From: Methylocystis hirsuta
GTDB taxonomy: Bacteria > Pseudomonadota > Alphaproteobacteria > Rhizobiales > Beijerinckiaceae
DNA length: 64,000 bases
Direction: 5' to 3'
Assembly: GCF_003722355.1 (NCBI RefSeq)
Contig: NZ_QWDD01000001.1
Location: 744,001-808,000, forward strand
Shown here: positions 7,659-16,725 of the stretch, piece after piece
Position numbering within the stretch: the stretch's first letter is position 1
Layout of the letters: every line of letters starts with the position of its first letter
Made by a program: the position numbers and the translations under genes
The notes under the pieces: generated by a model
What the model was told of the DNA's origin: nothing
Seen by the model: only the letters and a program-made list of their open reading frames with translations
The model's database searches: none

Positions 7659-10600
7659 CTAGCGACGCTCGAACGCAGGCTCTGCGTCCGCCATTTGCAG
7701 GTCCATTCGCTCGTCAGCACGGGCGGGCGAATGGACGTCGTCTGCTGTTGGTTTGATCCGGAACCATGCGGCGTAGAGCGCAGGAAGGAACAGCAGGATC
7801 AGCACCGTGCCGACCGCCGTGCCGCCGATGAGCGTATAAGCCATCGATCCCCAGAAGACGGAGTGCGTGAGCGGGATGAAGGCCAGCACGGCGGCAAGCG
7901 CGGTCAGGATCACGGGCCTCGTGCGTTGCACCGTGGCTTCGATGACCGCGTGATAGTCGTCGAGGCCGGCCGCACGGTTCTCCTTGATTTGTTCGGTCAG
8001 GATCAGCGTGTTGCGCATCAGGATGCCGGCCAGTCCGATCAGGCCGAGAATGGCGTTGAATCCGAAGGGCTGGTTGAAGGCGAGCAACATAGGGACGACG
8101 CCAACGAGGCCGAGCGGCGCCGTCAGCATGACCATGCCCATTGTCGAAAAGGATCGCACCTGCAGCATGATGACGATCAGCATGGCGGCGATCATGGCCG
8201 GGAAGATTTTGGCCAGTGCGACGTTGGCCTTGGTCGCCTCCTCGATCGAACCGCCCGTATCGATGCGGTAGCCGGACGGCAGGGACGCGATCAGCGGCTG
8301 AAGGGCCGTCATGATCTCTTTGGAAACCTCTGGAGGCTGGGTCGCCTCATTGACGTCGGAGCGGATCGTGATGGCGGGCGTGCGATCGCGGCGCTTCAGG
8401 ATCGGCTCTTCCAGACGGATTTCCGAGTGACCGATCTGGTCGAGCGGAATCTGGCGGCCGTCACGGCTCATCAGCGAGAAATCCGCCAGACGCGTCGGGT
8501 CCAACCGCTCGCCGCCGGCGCTGCGCGCCACGATGGAGACATTGCGGATGTCCTCGCGGACCTGTGTGACGGCGACGCCGGTGAGGAGAAACTGGAGCTG
8601 TTGGCCCACCTCCGTTGGCGAGAGACCGATGAGGTTCAATCGGTCCTGATCCGGGATGAAGCGAAGCACGGGCGTGCGATCGCCCCAATCGCGATTTGCT
8701 TGCCGCACGTCGGGCACGCTGCGCATGACATCGAGGGCTCTTTCAGAGATCGCGTACAATTGCACGGGATCAGGTCCCATGATCCGAAACTCGACCGGGA
8801 AGGGCGTGTAGGGTCCGAACACGAGCTGCGTGACGCGCACATAGGCCTCAGGCGTCAGCCCCTGTGACACCGCCGCTCGGAGCCGGCGCTTCAACGCCTC
8901 GCGCGCCTCCGCGTCCGGCGTCAGCACGACGATCTTGGCGAAGGCAGGATCCGGCAGTTCCGGCGACATCGCGAAGAAGAAGCGGGGAGCGCCCTGACCG
9001 ACATAGCTCGTGACGATCTTCGCCTCGGGCTGGCTGTTCAGCCAGTGTTCGAGCTTCTCGACCGTGGCGGTCGTCGTCTCAATGCTGGCGCCGTCCGGCA
9101 GGCGAACCTCCACCAGCACTTCGGGGCGATCGGATGTCGGGAAGAACTGCTGTTTGAGGGCGCCCATGCCGACGGCGGAAAGCGCGAAGGCGATGCCGAC
9201 GATGCCGCAGGTTACGAACTTGTGGCGGACGGCGAATGAGATGAGCCGTCGCAGACGCTGGTAGTTCGGTGTGTCGTAGATCGCGTGGGAGCCGCCTTCG
9301 ATCGGTTTGAACGCGGGCAGCATCTTGACGCCGAGATAGGGCGTGAAGACCACAGCGACGATCCAGGAAACAATAAGGGCGAACCCCACGACCCAGAAGA
9401 TGTTGCCGGCGTATTCGCCGGCCGACGAGAGCGCGAAGCCCACCGGCAGGAACCCGGCGATCGTCACGAGCGTGCCGGACAGCATCGGCGCCGCAGTGTG
9501 GCTCCACGCATAGGCCGCCGCCTTGATGCGGTCCATGCCCTCTTCCATTTTCACCACCATAACTTCGATGGCGATGATGGCGTCGTCGACGAGAAGGCCG
9601 AGCGCCAGGATGAGGGCGCCGAGCGTGATGCGGTCGAAGAAGCGGCCGGTTTCCAGCATGATGAGGAAGACGACGGCAAGCGTCAGAGGGACGGCGGCCG
9701 CCACGACGATGCCGACGCGCCAGCCGAGGCTGAGCAGGCTCACCAGCAGCACCACGCCGAGCGCCATTGCGAACTTCATCATGAATTCATCAACCGCCGA
9801 GGTGATGTTGACGGCCTGGTCGCTGACCTTGGCTAACGTCATCCCGAGCGGCAGGGTCTGTGCGATGGCTGCGGACCTCTCCTCCAGCGCCTTGCCAAGC
9901 GCGAGACCATCCCAGCCCTCCTGCATAACCGCCGCGAGCATGATGGTGGGCTCGCCCTGGTGTCGGATGAGGTAGGTGGGGGGATCCTCGTAGCCGCGGC
10001 GGACCTCGGCGACGTCGGAGAGCTTCAGAGTCCGCCCCGCTGCCACGATCGGCGTGTCGGCGATCGCCTGGACGCTGTCATAGGCCCCGTCGATCCGGAT
10101 GAAGACCTGCGGCCCCTTTGTGTCGATCGAGCCCGCCGGCGTGACAGTGTTTTGCCGCTGCAAGGCGGCGACAATATCCTGCGCCGACACGCCGAGGGTC
10201 GCCAGTTTGGCGTAGGAAAATTCAACGAATATCTGTTCGGGACGTTCGCCAAGGATATTGATCTTCTTGACGCCGGGCACGTGCAGGAGATCCTGGCGAA
10301 TGGACTCGGATTGCCTCGCGAGCTCCCGCATCGGCATGCCCTTCGCCTTGAGAGCGTAAAGGCCGAAGCTCACGTCCGAATATTCGTCATTGACGAAGGG
10401 GCCGAGCACGCTGGACGGCAACTTGCGGGCTTCATCCCCGAGCTTTTTACGGGCCTGGTAGAACTCCTCCTGCACGACAGATGGCGGCGTGCTGTCCTTC
10501 AGCGTGACCGTCATATGGGCATAACCTGGCCGTGTGGTCGTCTCCACGCGGTCGTACCAGGTCAGCTCCTGAAGCCGCTTCTCCAATGGTTCGGCGACGA

Positions 10601-10790
10601 GGTCCTGCATCTCGCGCGCCGTCGCGCCCGGCCATACCGTCGTGACCGTCAGGGTCTTGATGGTGAAGGAGGGGTCCTCCGCCCGCCCGAGCATGAAAAA
10701 GGCGTAGGCGCCCGCAGCCGCCAACAGGAGGATGAAGAAGAGGGTGACGGCCCCTTCGCGAACGGCGATCGCAGAAAGATTGAGGTTCAT
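7659..10790 (-). CDS. RND efflux pump, inner-membrane permease
   Basis: This 1043-residue protein has the length and repeat structure of the hydrophobe/amphiphile RND pumps: one N-terminal membrane helix, a large periplasmic loop (about 40-330), a helix bundle, a second loop and a second bundle. The proton-relay pair is visible in LVDDAIIAIE in the fourth helix, and the GRAEDPSFTIKT segment follows the first helix. It would export hydrophobic compounds with proton import, together with the adaptor encoded upstream (ATGA overlap at 10787-10790). No intact outer-membrane TolC gene is next to it; a TolC tail remains at 12731-12990. Expression is probably controlled by the TetR protein. Confidence 0.93.
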   Translation of the reverse strand: MNLNLSAIAVREGAVTLFFILLLAAAGAYAFFMLGRAEDPSFTIKTLTVTTVWPGATAREMQDLVAEPLEKRLQELTWYDRVETTTRPGYAHMTVTLKDSTPPSVVQEEFYQARKKLGDEARKLPSSVLGPFVNDEYSDVSFGLYALKAKGMPMRELARQSESIRQDLLHVPGVKKINILGERPEQIFVEFSYAKLATLGVSAQDIVAALQRQNTVTPAGSIDTKGPQVFIRIDGAYDSVQAIADTPIVAAGRTLKLSDVAEVRRGYEDPPTYLIRHQGEPTIMLAAVMQEGWDGLALGKALEERSAAIAQTLPLGMTLAKVSDQAVNITSAVDEFMMKFAMALGVVLLVSLLSLGWRVGIVVAAAVPLTLAVVFLIMLETGRFFDRITLGALILALGLLVDDAIIAIEVMVVKMEEGMDRIKAAAYAWSHTAAPMLSGTLVTIAGFLPVGFALSSAGEYAGNIFWVVGFALIVSWIVAVVFTPYLGVKMLPAFKPIEGGSHAIYDTPNYQRLRRLISFAVRHKFVTCGIVGIAFALSAVGMGALKQQFFPTSDRPEVLVEVRLPDGASIETTTATVEKLEHWLNSQPEAKIVTSYVGQGAPRFFFAMSPELPDPAFAKIVVLTPDAEAREALKRRLRAAVSQGLTPEAYVRVTQLVFGPYTPFPVEFRIMGPDPVQLYAISERALDVMRSVPDVRQANRDWGDRTPVLRFIPDQDRLNLIGLSPTEVGQQLQFLLTGVAVTQVREDIRNVSIVARSAGGERLDPTRLADFSLMSRDGRQIPLDQIGHSEIRLEEPILKRRDRTPAITIRSDVNEATQPPEVSKEIMTALQPLIASLPSGYRIDTGGSIEEATKANVALAKIFPAMIAAMLIVIMLQVRSFSTMGMVMLTAPLGLVGVVPMLLAFNQPFGFNAILGLIGLAGILMRNTLILTEQIKENRAAGLDDYHAVIEATVQRTRPVILTALAAVLAFIPLTHSVFWGSMAYTLIGGTAVGTVLILLFLPALYAAWFRIKPTADDVHSPARADERMDLQMADAEPAFERR

Positions 10791-11896
10791 TGGGCGCCCC
10801 TGCTTTCAGCCGCAGTTCTGACGCGAGCGCCGTCTTGCAAAAGATGCGCGCCGAGCGACACAACCGGGTCGCCAGAGTTCAGTCCGGAGACCACGGCGGT
10901 TTCGCTGGCCACGCGCACAAGCTTGACGGGTCGAAAGTGTACGGTCGAGGTGGCGCTGTCGAAGACCCAAACGCCGGTCTTTCGGCCGTCATCGAGCACG
11001 GCTCCCAGCGGCACTTGGACTTCCGGTCGATTGGCCTTGCTTGCCAACCGAATGGTCACCGTCGCGCCAAGGGGCGCCGCCGAAGCCGCGCCGTCGAGCA
11101 CGTAGCGCGCCTCGTAAGTACGGGTCTGACCATCGGCGGCATCCGACAACTGCCGGAGATGCGCCGTAAAGCGGCGCCCGTCTCCCCCATACACGCTGGC
11201 CTCGGCCGCGGCGCCGATCGCCGGTCGGACGGTTTCGGGAAGCGCGACCACCGCTTCGCGGGGGCCGGCTTGGGCAAGTCGAACGACGGTCTGGCCGGCC
11301 GAGACGACCTGTCCCGGTTCGCCAAGCGTTTCGACCACCGTTCCATCGGCGTCCGCCACCAGCACGGAATAGGCCGCCTCGTTCTCGGCGACCCGCGCCT
11401 CGGCTTCGGCGGCCGCAAGTTGCGCCTTGGCTGAATCTGATGCGGCTTTCGCCTGCTCGTAGCGCTGTCGGGTAACCCATCCTTCGCTTACCAATTTGGC
11501 GTATCGCCGCTCATCCGGGCCCAACTGAACGGCAGAGGCGCGCGCCGCGGCGACGGCGTTGCGCTTCGCCGTGAGCGCATGGCGAAGGTCGGTTTCGTCG
11601 ATCCGCATCAGCGGCTGGCCGGCTTTGACCTGCTGCCCGGCATTCACAAGCCGTTCCACGATCTTACCGGCGACGCGAAAGCCGAGATTGCTCTGCACCC
11701 TCGCCCCTATGACGCCCGTGAAGCTTCGTTCGGATCCGGCCACCCGCGTTGCCGTCTCTAGTCTGACGATCGGAGGCTCCTGCCGCGGGTCGTTCATGGC
11801 GGAGGCTTCCTGCGTGCGCATGGAAACTGTGGCGAGCGCGGCCGCCCCGGACACCGTGAGAAGGCCCCCCAGCACAACAGCGCGTCTCTTTTTCAT
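10787..11896 (-). CDS. RND efflux periplasmic adaptor (membrane fusion protein)
   Basis: This 369-residue protein is an HlyD/AcrA-type adaptor. It has an N-terminal signal or anchor helix (residues about 5-25), a split lipoyl/barrel-sandwich part (GFRVAGKIVERLVNAGQQVKAGQP then a matching half near 195), an alpha-helical hairpin rich in Ala, Glu and Arg (about 100-170), and C-terminal beta-barrel domains. It bridges the RND permease and an outer-membrane channel. The ATG at 11896 has AGGAGG about 8 bp upstream; a TTG two codons earlier is less likely. It is the first gene of the minus-strand operon and its promoter must overlap the dyad at 11918-11966. Confidence 0.92.
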   Translation of the reverse strand: MKKRRAVVLGGLLTVSGAAALATVSMRTQEASAMNDPRQEPPIVRLETATRVAGSERSFTGVIGARVQSNLGFRVAGKIVERLVNAGQQVKAGQPLMRIDETDLRHALTAKRNAVAAARASAVQLGPDERRYAKLVSEGWVTRQRYEQAKAASDSAKAQLAAAEAEARVAENEAAYSVLVADADGTVVETLGEPGQVVSAGQTVVRLAQAGPREAVVALPETVRPAIGAAAEASVYGGDGRRFTAHLRQLSDAADGQTRTYEARYVLDGAASAAPLGATVTIRLASKANRPEVQVPLGAVLDDGRKTGVWVFDSATSTVHFRPVKLVRVASETAVVSGLNSGDPVVSLGAHLLQDGARVRTAAESRGAQ

Positions 11897-11917
11897 GCCC
11901 AAGCCTCCTCAGAAATA

Positions 11918-11966
11918 TAGATTGCGTTCGCACTCTATATCAGGTATAGATTTCGAACACAATCTA
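11918..11966. promoter_or_regulatory. Symmetric TetR operator between tetR-like gene and efflux operon
   Basis: A 49-bp dyad centred at 11942 fills the divergent intergenic region. Outer arms of 13 bp (11918-11930 and 11954-11966) match at 12 of 13 positions, and inner arms CTATA (11935-11939) and TATAG (11945-11949) share the same centre. Each half is also a partial palindrome bounded by TAGA/TCTA (11918-11937) or TAGATT/AATCTA (11947-11966), which suggests two adjacent dimer sites. It lies 21 bp from the adaptor start and 15 bp from the regulator start, so one repressor could control both directions. Confidence 0.75.
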
Positions 11967-11981
11967 AAAATGGAGGTCGGG

Positions 11982-12575
11982 ATGCGCGTGAGTCGCACTC
12001 AGGCAGCGGAAAACCGCGAGACTGTAATCAATGTGGCGAGTCGTCTCTTTCGGGAGCACGGCTTTGACGGCATCGGCCTTAAGGATCTGATGAAGGGCGC
12101 CGGGCTTACCCAAGGCGCCTTTTACAAACAGTTCGCGTCAAAGGAGGACTTGGCTGCACAGGCGTCCAGGCGAGCCTTGGAGAGCGCCTTCACCCGATGG
12201 TCGGCCGCGATCGCGGCCACACCCGAGGATCCGCTTGGCGCTGTTTTGGCGTTCTACCTCAGTGTGGGCCATCGCGAAAAAAAGATGGACGGCTGCCCAC
12301 TCGTGGCGCTCGCCTCAGACGCCGCCAGACAGGGCAGCGAGGTGAAGGCGTCATTCGAAGCCGGCATCAAGGCGCATCTCGAAGTCCTTGGCCGCTTGAT
12401 TGCCGAAACCAAGGATTCGGAGGCCAAGGGCAAGGCCATGGCCGTCCTCTCGCTGATGGTTGGCGCGATGACGCTATCGCGCGTCGTCAACGACACCGAC
12501 CTCGCACAGGCCTTTCTGGATGCGGCAGCCGAACAGATTCGCGAAGTCGTCGCTTCGCCTGAACGCGGGCGCTGA
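11982..12575 (+). CDS. TetR-family repressor of the efflux operon
   Basis: This 197-residue protein has an N-terminal TetR helix-turn-helix (INVASRLFREHGFDGIGLKD, then LMKGAGLTQGAFYKQFASKE, about residues 15-60) and a C-terminal ligand-binding domain containing the HREKKMDGCPLVALASD segment seen in the AcrR/NemR-like branch. The ATG at 11982 has GGAGG at 11972-11976; an in-frame ATG at 11970 would overlap that site. It is divergent from the adaptor-pump-fusion-hydrolase operon and the shared region carries a large dyad, so local repression relieved by a small molecule is the likely role. The inducer is unknown. Confidence 0.88.
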   Translation: MRVSRTQAAENRETVINVASRLFREHGFDGIGLKDLMKGAGLTQGAFYKQFASKEDLAAQASRRALESAFTRWSAAIAATPEDPLGAVLAFYLSVGHREKKMDGCPLVALASDAARQGSEVKASFEAGIKAHLEVLGRLIAETKDSEAKGKAMAVLSLMVGAMTLSRVVNDTDLAQAFLDAAAEQIREVVASPERGR

Positions 12576-12693
12576 TCACAGGAGCGTCGTGACCGCCCCG
12601 TTCCGCGCGTTCTGAGCTCGCTCCGACGAAATTGCCAACGACTTCCGCCTTGGGAGTCAGCCTGCCGCTCAAGCGAAACTTTTAGGGAAAGAT

Positions 12694-12990
12694 ATGTTCA
12701 AGAAGACTGTGGCGGCGACCGCAGGGTTCGGCGGAAACCGCGCTCACCGGCGTGCGTGAAGAGGCGAAGGTCGGCCAGCGCACGACGCTCGATGTGCTCA
12801 ATGCGCAGCAGGCGCTGCTCAATGCGCGCGTGAGTTTGGTGACGTCGCAACGAGACCGCGTCGTCGTCTCTTATGCGGCGCTCGGCTCGATTGGCCGCCT
12901 CTCAGCGCCGGATTTGCAGCTCGACGTTGCCCTGCATGATCCCGGCATCCATTTCGAGCAGGTAAAAACGAAGTGGTTCGGCGTCGATCT
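12694..12990 (+). pseudogene. TolC-type outer-membrane efflux protein remnant
   Basis: Residues from about 12731 to 12990 read as the C-terminal end of a TolC-family protein (ETALTGVREEAKVGQ, TTLDVLNAQQALLNARV, then the IGRLSAPDL and HFEQVKTKWFG segments). The body of the gene is missing. A start-like ATG at 12694 with an upstream AGGGA site begins MFKKTVAAT in another frame, which may be the original 5' end joined to the 3' end by an internal deletion. It lies downstream of the TetR gene, where an outer-membrane partner for the RND pump would be expected. Confidence 0.75.
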
Positions 12991-13146
12991 GCGAATCGCG
13001 GCTTCAACCGTTTCATCTTTCTCTATGCGCCCATCTTCAAGAGCAGCTCTTAGGAATTCACCGTTCTGGATTGTTCGCCCAAGGGCCCTCTCTTCTTCGA
13101 CCGTCAAGAGGGGAATATGGTCAGTCGCGCCGAGCAGGAACCGCAC
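12982..13146 (-). pseudogene. Possible sigma-70 N-terminal fragment
   Basis: On the minus strand this frame reads IPLLTVEEERALGRTIQNG, which resembles region 1.2 of sigma-70 factors, followed by an acidic stretch ending at IRRS. Similarity stops exactly where the TolC remnant ends on the other strand, so the two truncated pieces meet tail to tail. The match is short and no downstream sigma regions exist, so the identification is tentative. Confidence 0.3.
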
Positions 13147-13478
13147 ATGGTCCAGAGCTTCGTTCGCGTGCTTCCCAACTGTATTGGAAGCGCTCCGGGG
13201 TCGTCGACGAGTACATCGTTGGCGACTGTCGGGGAGCGCAACGCCTTAATTGGCGAAAGATGTGAGGCGCTTCCAAAGCAGTGCGCCGCCAGCAAAAGCC
13301 GCGCGGCCACTAATGGTGGCCGAACATCGCCAATCTGAAATGATCTCCCGGAAACCATATGATTAGCAATCTGACCTCGGGATCGGACGGAGGCTCGGAT
13401 AGGGGAAGCCGTTCACGTCGCGCTCATCGCCAGTGGAGGAGCCATGAAAGTGGGTGAAGTCAATGCGGGGGGCGTCTC
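13147..13478. other. No recognisable gene
   Basis: About 330 bp between decayed fragments. The minus-strand frame of the sigma-like fragment stays open to about 13190, but nothing else is recognisable on either strand. Confidence 0.35.
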
Positions 13479-13604
13479 GATCGTTTGCCGATTTGCAGTT
13501 TTCATTACCGCATACTCGGGCTCGTTGCGGCCGGCATGTTCCTCGATGCTTTCGAAATCTACCTCGGCGCTGGCGTGCTCGGAGGCTTTCATCAGGTCGG
13601 GTTC
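13479..13604 (+). pseudogene. MFS transporter N-terminal remnant
   Basis: The frame starting at 13479 contains HYRILGLVAAGMFLDAFEIY followed by LGAGVLGGF, which is the first membrane helix of sugar/acid-transporter-type MFS proteins including the conserved D of the FLDAFE segment. The frame then loses similarity. It precedes the MmgE/PrpD remnant and matB, so it was probably the carboxylate transporter of that group. Confidence 0.65.
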
Positions 13605-13675
13605 CATCGACCGGCATGTCGGCGAATTCGCTTGCGCGCTTGCGACGGCGCCTGAGGCTCCACGAAAAACAGTTA

Positions 13676-14450
13676 GTGATGGCTCAGGGGCTTGCCGCTC
13701 TCGGCCGGATCCGGAGCCTCAAATGCCTGGAGGACGGCGCCTGGTACAAACGCGCCTTCACCCGGGGTCAACGCCGCCGCTTTGGCGTGGCAGGAATTTT
13801 TCGGCGCAAAGCGCGCATGCGAGGGCCAGTTGACCTCTATGCGAGCCATTCGCAAAACTGGTTGGGCGGCCGCAGACGTTTCTCTGGCCACGGCAGGTTT
13901 GGGGAAAAAGTTTGGGAAGCTCTCCAGGTCGCCTTCAAACCCTATCCGGCCAGTATCTCGTGTGCACGCTTGTAAGGAAGCGGCGATCAGGCTGGCGCGC
14001 GATGCTAGTTCGATCTGACGCGGATCGAACGGATCGGCGCTTTGGTTGCTGTCTAAGTCGTCGCGACAGTCTCGAGCCCATCGAAAACAGGCCAACAATA
14101 GCTATGGCGCCCGTTCTCGATCCCCTTCGCCACAGCGAGGCGTTGCGGCGGCGCGCCTCGCCCTCGACGAATCGGGGGGACGCGGATTGCTGATCCCGAG
14201 ACGTTGGCGCTGGCCGACCGCGTCGAGTATAATCGGTCTCGCCTCGACATTTCGCGCCCTACTTTGGCGAGGTCGTTGTAAACCACTCGCGGTCGGCTGC
14301 TTTGATGTCGTAAGCAGATCAATCTTGGCAATGGCGAGCGCCCGCTCAGCGAGGCGGAGATTGCCGAGAAAGTTCCACTCCAGAGCGTTGTGCGTCGTTC
14401 CGCAGGACCAGGCAAAACAGATTGAGGAGCTTGTTCTGTCGATCGTTTGA
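13676..14450 (+). pseudogene. MmgE/PrpD family gene, C-terminal half, multiply frameshifted
   Basis: Recognisable MmgE/PrpD pieces occur in order but in changing frames: SLKCLEDGAWYKR near 13716, PGVNAAALAWQEFFGAKRACEG near 13760-13830, VDLYASH near 13830, VAFKPYP near 13930, HACKEAAIRLARDA near 13970-14010, ETLALADRVEYNRSRLD near 14200, PYFGEVVV near 14260, GERPLSEAEIAEK near 14335, and QAKQIEELVLSIV up to the stop at 14450. No single frame carries them, so the gene is dead. Living relatives include 2-methylcitrate dehydratase and other carboxylate lyases or isomerases. It lies just before matB, which suggests a former dicarboxylate-use operon. Confidence 0.8.
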
Positions 14451-14635
14451 GTTTGCCGAGTTGAACGAGCTTGTCGCTGCGTTGCGGCCGTCGAGGACTA
14501 TGATCACCCATCTTCGCTCGGAAGCGTAATCTGAGGGATGCCTAGGAAATGGAATTTTTTTTGACGGCCTTGGCGAGGACAGCCCGACGTGGCGAATCAG
14601 CCGGTGAAGTGCAGTAAACCCCCAGCGTCCGAACC

Positions 14636-16183
14636 ATGACCGCTCACCTTTATGCGCAACTCGCGAAGAACTTCTCGGATGGCAGCAAGGTTGCGTTCGA
14701 GCAGCCGAACGGCGTTTTCCATACTTATGCGGACGTCGAAGCGGGGGCTGCGCGCTACGCGAACGCGCTCATCTCGTTGGATGTAGAGCCCGGCGACCGC
14801 ATCGCAATTCAGGTTGAAAAATCCGTTGATGCGGTTCTCCTCAACCTGGGTTGTCTGAGGGCGGGCGCCGTGCTTCTACCGCTGAATACTGCCTATACGG
14901 CGGCAGAAGTCGGCTACTTCCTCAGCGACGCGAAGCCGCGCATCTTTGTTCACGACCCCGCGCGCCCTGAGCTCGCCGAGGCAGCAGCGATGGCGAAAGT
15001 TGCACATGTCGAGACGATGGCGGCTAATGGGATGGGCTCGCTGCCACAGCGCGCCGTGGCCGCTCCGGCCGCCTTCGCCGATGCCACGCTGGGGCCAAAT
15101 GATCCCGCGGCCATTCTCTACACCTCCGGCACGACGGGGCGCTCCAAAGGCGCCGTGCTCTCCCAGGAAAACCTCGCCTCCAACGCCCGCACGCTTCTAG
15201 AATATTGGCGGTTCACGCCGGACGACGTGCTCATTCACGCCTTGCCGATCTATCACGCGCACGGCCTCTTCGTGGCGATCAATACTTTGCTCATGGCTGG
15301 CGGCAGGATGCTTTTCCTGCCGAAATTTGACGCGGAGCTGATCCTGAAACTCATGCCGGGGGCAACGAGCCTCATGGGCGTGCCGACCTTCTATACGCGG
15401 CTGCTCGCCCATTCCGGTCTCACGCGTGAGGCGACGGCGCAGATGCGCCTTTTCATCTCCGGCTCCGCTCCGTTGCTCGTGGAGACGCACCGCGCCTGGC
15501 GGGAGCGAACGGGCCACGTCATTCTCGAACGCTACGGCATGACTGAAACCGGCATGAATACGTCGAACCCTTATGACGGCGAACGCGTCGCCGGCTCGGT
15601 CGGGTTCCCACTACCGGGCGTTTCCGTTCGCATCGCCAATCCTACCACCGGCCAACGCTTGGGCGGGGGGGAGATCGGCATGATCGAGGTAAAGGGGCCG
15701 AATGTTTTTTCGGGTTATTGGCGCATGCCGGAGAGGACGAAAGCGGAATTCCGCGCCGACGGCTATTTCATCACGGGCGACCTCGGCAAAATCGACGCGC
15801 GGGGTTATGTGCACATCGTCGGGCGTGGCAAGGATCTCATCATTTCCGGTGGACTCAATGTCTATCCGAAAGAGATCGAAACCGCGATCGACGCCGTTCC
15901 AGGTGTCGTCGAAAGCGCCGTCATCGGGACGCCTCATCCCGATCTTGGCGAGGGCGTGACAGCGATCGTGGTGCGCGAAAAGGATGCGGCGGTGGACGAA
16001 ATGACAATCGTCGCCGCCCTCGAAAGGACACTCGCGAAATACAAACAGCCCAAGCGCGTCCTGTTCGTCAATGAATTGCCGCGCAACACGATGGGCAAGG
16101 TGCAGAAGAACGTCCTGCGCGATGTCTACGGCGAAATTTACAAAACGACGCCGCAAGCCACGTCGCTAGAATTAGAGCCCTAA
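14636..16183 (+). CDS. matB: Malonyl-CoA synthetase (acyl-CoA synthetase family)
   Basis: This 515-residue adenylate-forming enzyme is expected to make malonyl-CoA from malonate, CoA and ATP. The ATP-binding signature AILYTSGTTGRSKGAV is at about residue 160, the YGMTETG motif near 300, the ITGDLG motif near 375 and the catalytic lysine in PRNTMGKVQKN near the C terminus. The HALPIYHAHGLFVAINTLL segment and overall length match MatB and its ACSF3 relatives. The remnants just upstream (MFS transporter and MmgE/PrpD) suggest it is the survivor of a larger group. Methylmalonate could be an alternative substrate. Confidence 0.85.
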   Translation: MTAHLYAQLAKNFSDGSKVAFEQPNGVFHTYADVEAGAARYANALISLDVEPGDRIAIQVEKSVDAVLLNLGCLRAGAVLLPLNTAYTAAEVGYFLSDAKPRIFVHDPARPELAEAAAMAKVAHVETMAANGMGSLPQRAVAAPAAFADATLGPNDPAAILYTSGTTGRSKGAVLSQENLASNARTLLEYWRFTPDDVLIHALPIYHAHGLFVAINTLLMAGGRMLFLPKFDAELILKLMPGATSLMGVPTFYTRLLAHSGLTREATAQMRLFISGSAPLLVETHRAWRERTGHVILERYGMTETGMNTSNPYDGERVAGSVGFPLPGVSVRIANPTTGQRLGGGEIGMIEVKGPNVFSGYWRMPERTKAEFRADGYFITGDLGKIDARGYVHIVGRGKDLIISGGLNVYPKEIETAIDAVPGVVESAVIGTPHPDLGEGVTAIVVREKDAAVDEMTIVAALERTLAKYKQPKRVLFVNELPRNTMGKVQKNVLRDVYGEIYKTTPQATSLELEP

Positions 16184-16241
16184 CACGGACTGAGCCGAGG
16201 CTTGTAAGGTAACCTCGGTGGTGCGGGATATCTATGGCAGA

Positions 16242-16675
16242 TCACACGCGGCAAGCCGAGAGTTCGGCTCCGATATCATCACATGCTTTGCTGGCGAAAG
16301 CGCTTTTGTCAGGATGCAGTGCATGGCTCTCGTGAGAGCGGCGATGATTGTAATGCTCGACGAAGGCGGCGATCTTCGCCTTGAGGTCTCCGGGCAGATA
16401 GTAGTTTTCGAGCAGGATGCGGTTCATGAGGGTTTGATGCCAGCGCTCGATCTTGCCTTGGATTTGTGGATGCAACGGCGCGTTGCGAATGTGCTGGATT
16501 TTATGGTCGTTGAGCCATGTCGCGAGATCGCCGGAGATGTAGGACGAGCCGTTGTCCGAGAGCAGGCGTGGGCGATGAACGACATGGATCTGGTCGAGGC
16601 CAGAAGCTTCCAGCGCCATATTCAGCGTCTGGGTCACATGCTCAGCCCTCATCGTCGTGCACAGCGACTCGCATA
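16242..16675 (-). pseudogene. IS3-family transposase OrfB, C-terminal remnant
   Basis: The minus-strand frame encodes the end of an IS3-type integrase core: VTQTLNMALEASGLDQ, then LLSDNGSSYIS with the second catalytic aspartate, HIRNAPLHPQIQGKIERWHQ with the catalytic glutamate, and HYNHRRSHESH. Similarity begins at CTTMRAEH near 16670, so the N-terminal part with the first aspartate is missing. The break lies next to 21-bp repeats and an IS110-type element. Confidence 0.85.
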
Positions 16676-16716
16676 TCCCGCCTAACGGCGCGCTCATCCC
16701 GCTCAACGGCGACTGA
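16675..16716. repeat. Two 21-bp direct repeats, left of the IS110-type element
   Basis: Units 16675-16695 and 16696-16716 both read ATCCCGC(C/T)(T/C)AACGGCG plus five variable bases. The same unit, diverged, occurs in the same orientation on the other side of the IS element at 18118-18180. Confidence 0.6.
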
Positions 16717-16725
16717 AATCCATAT

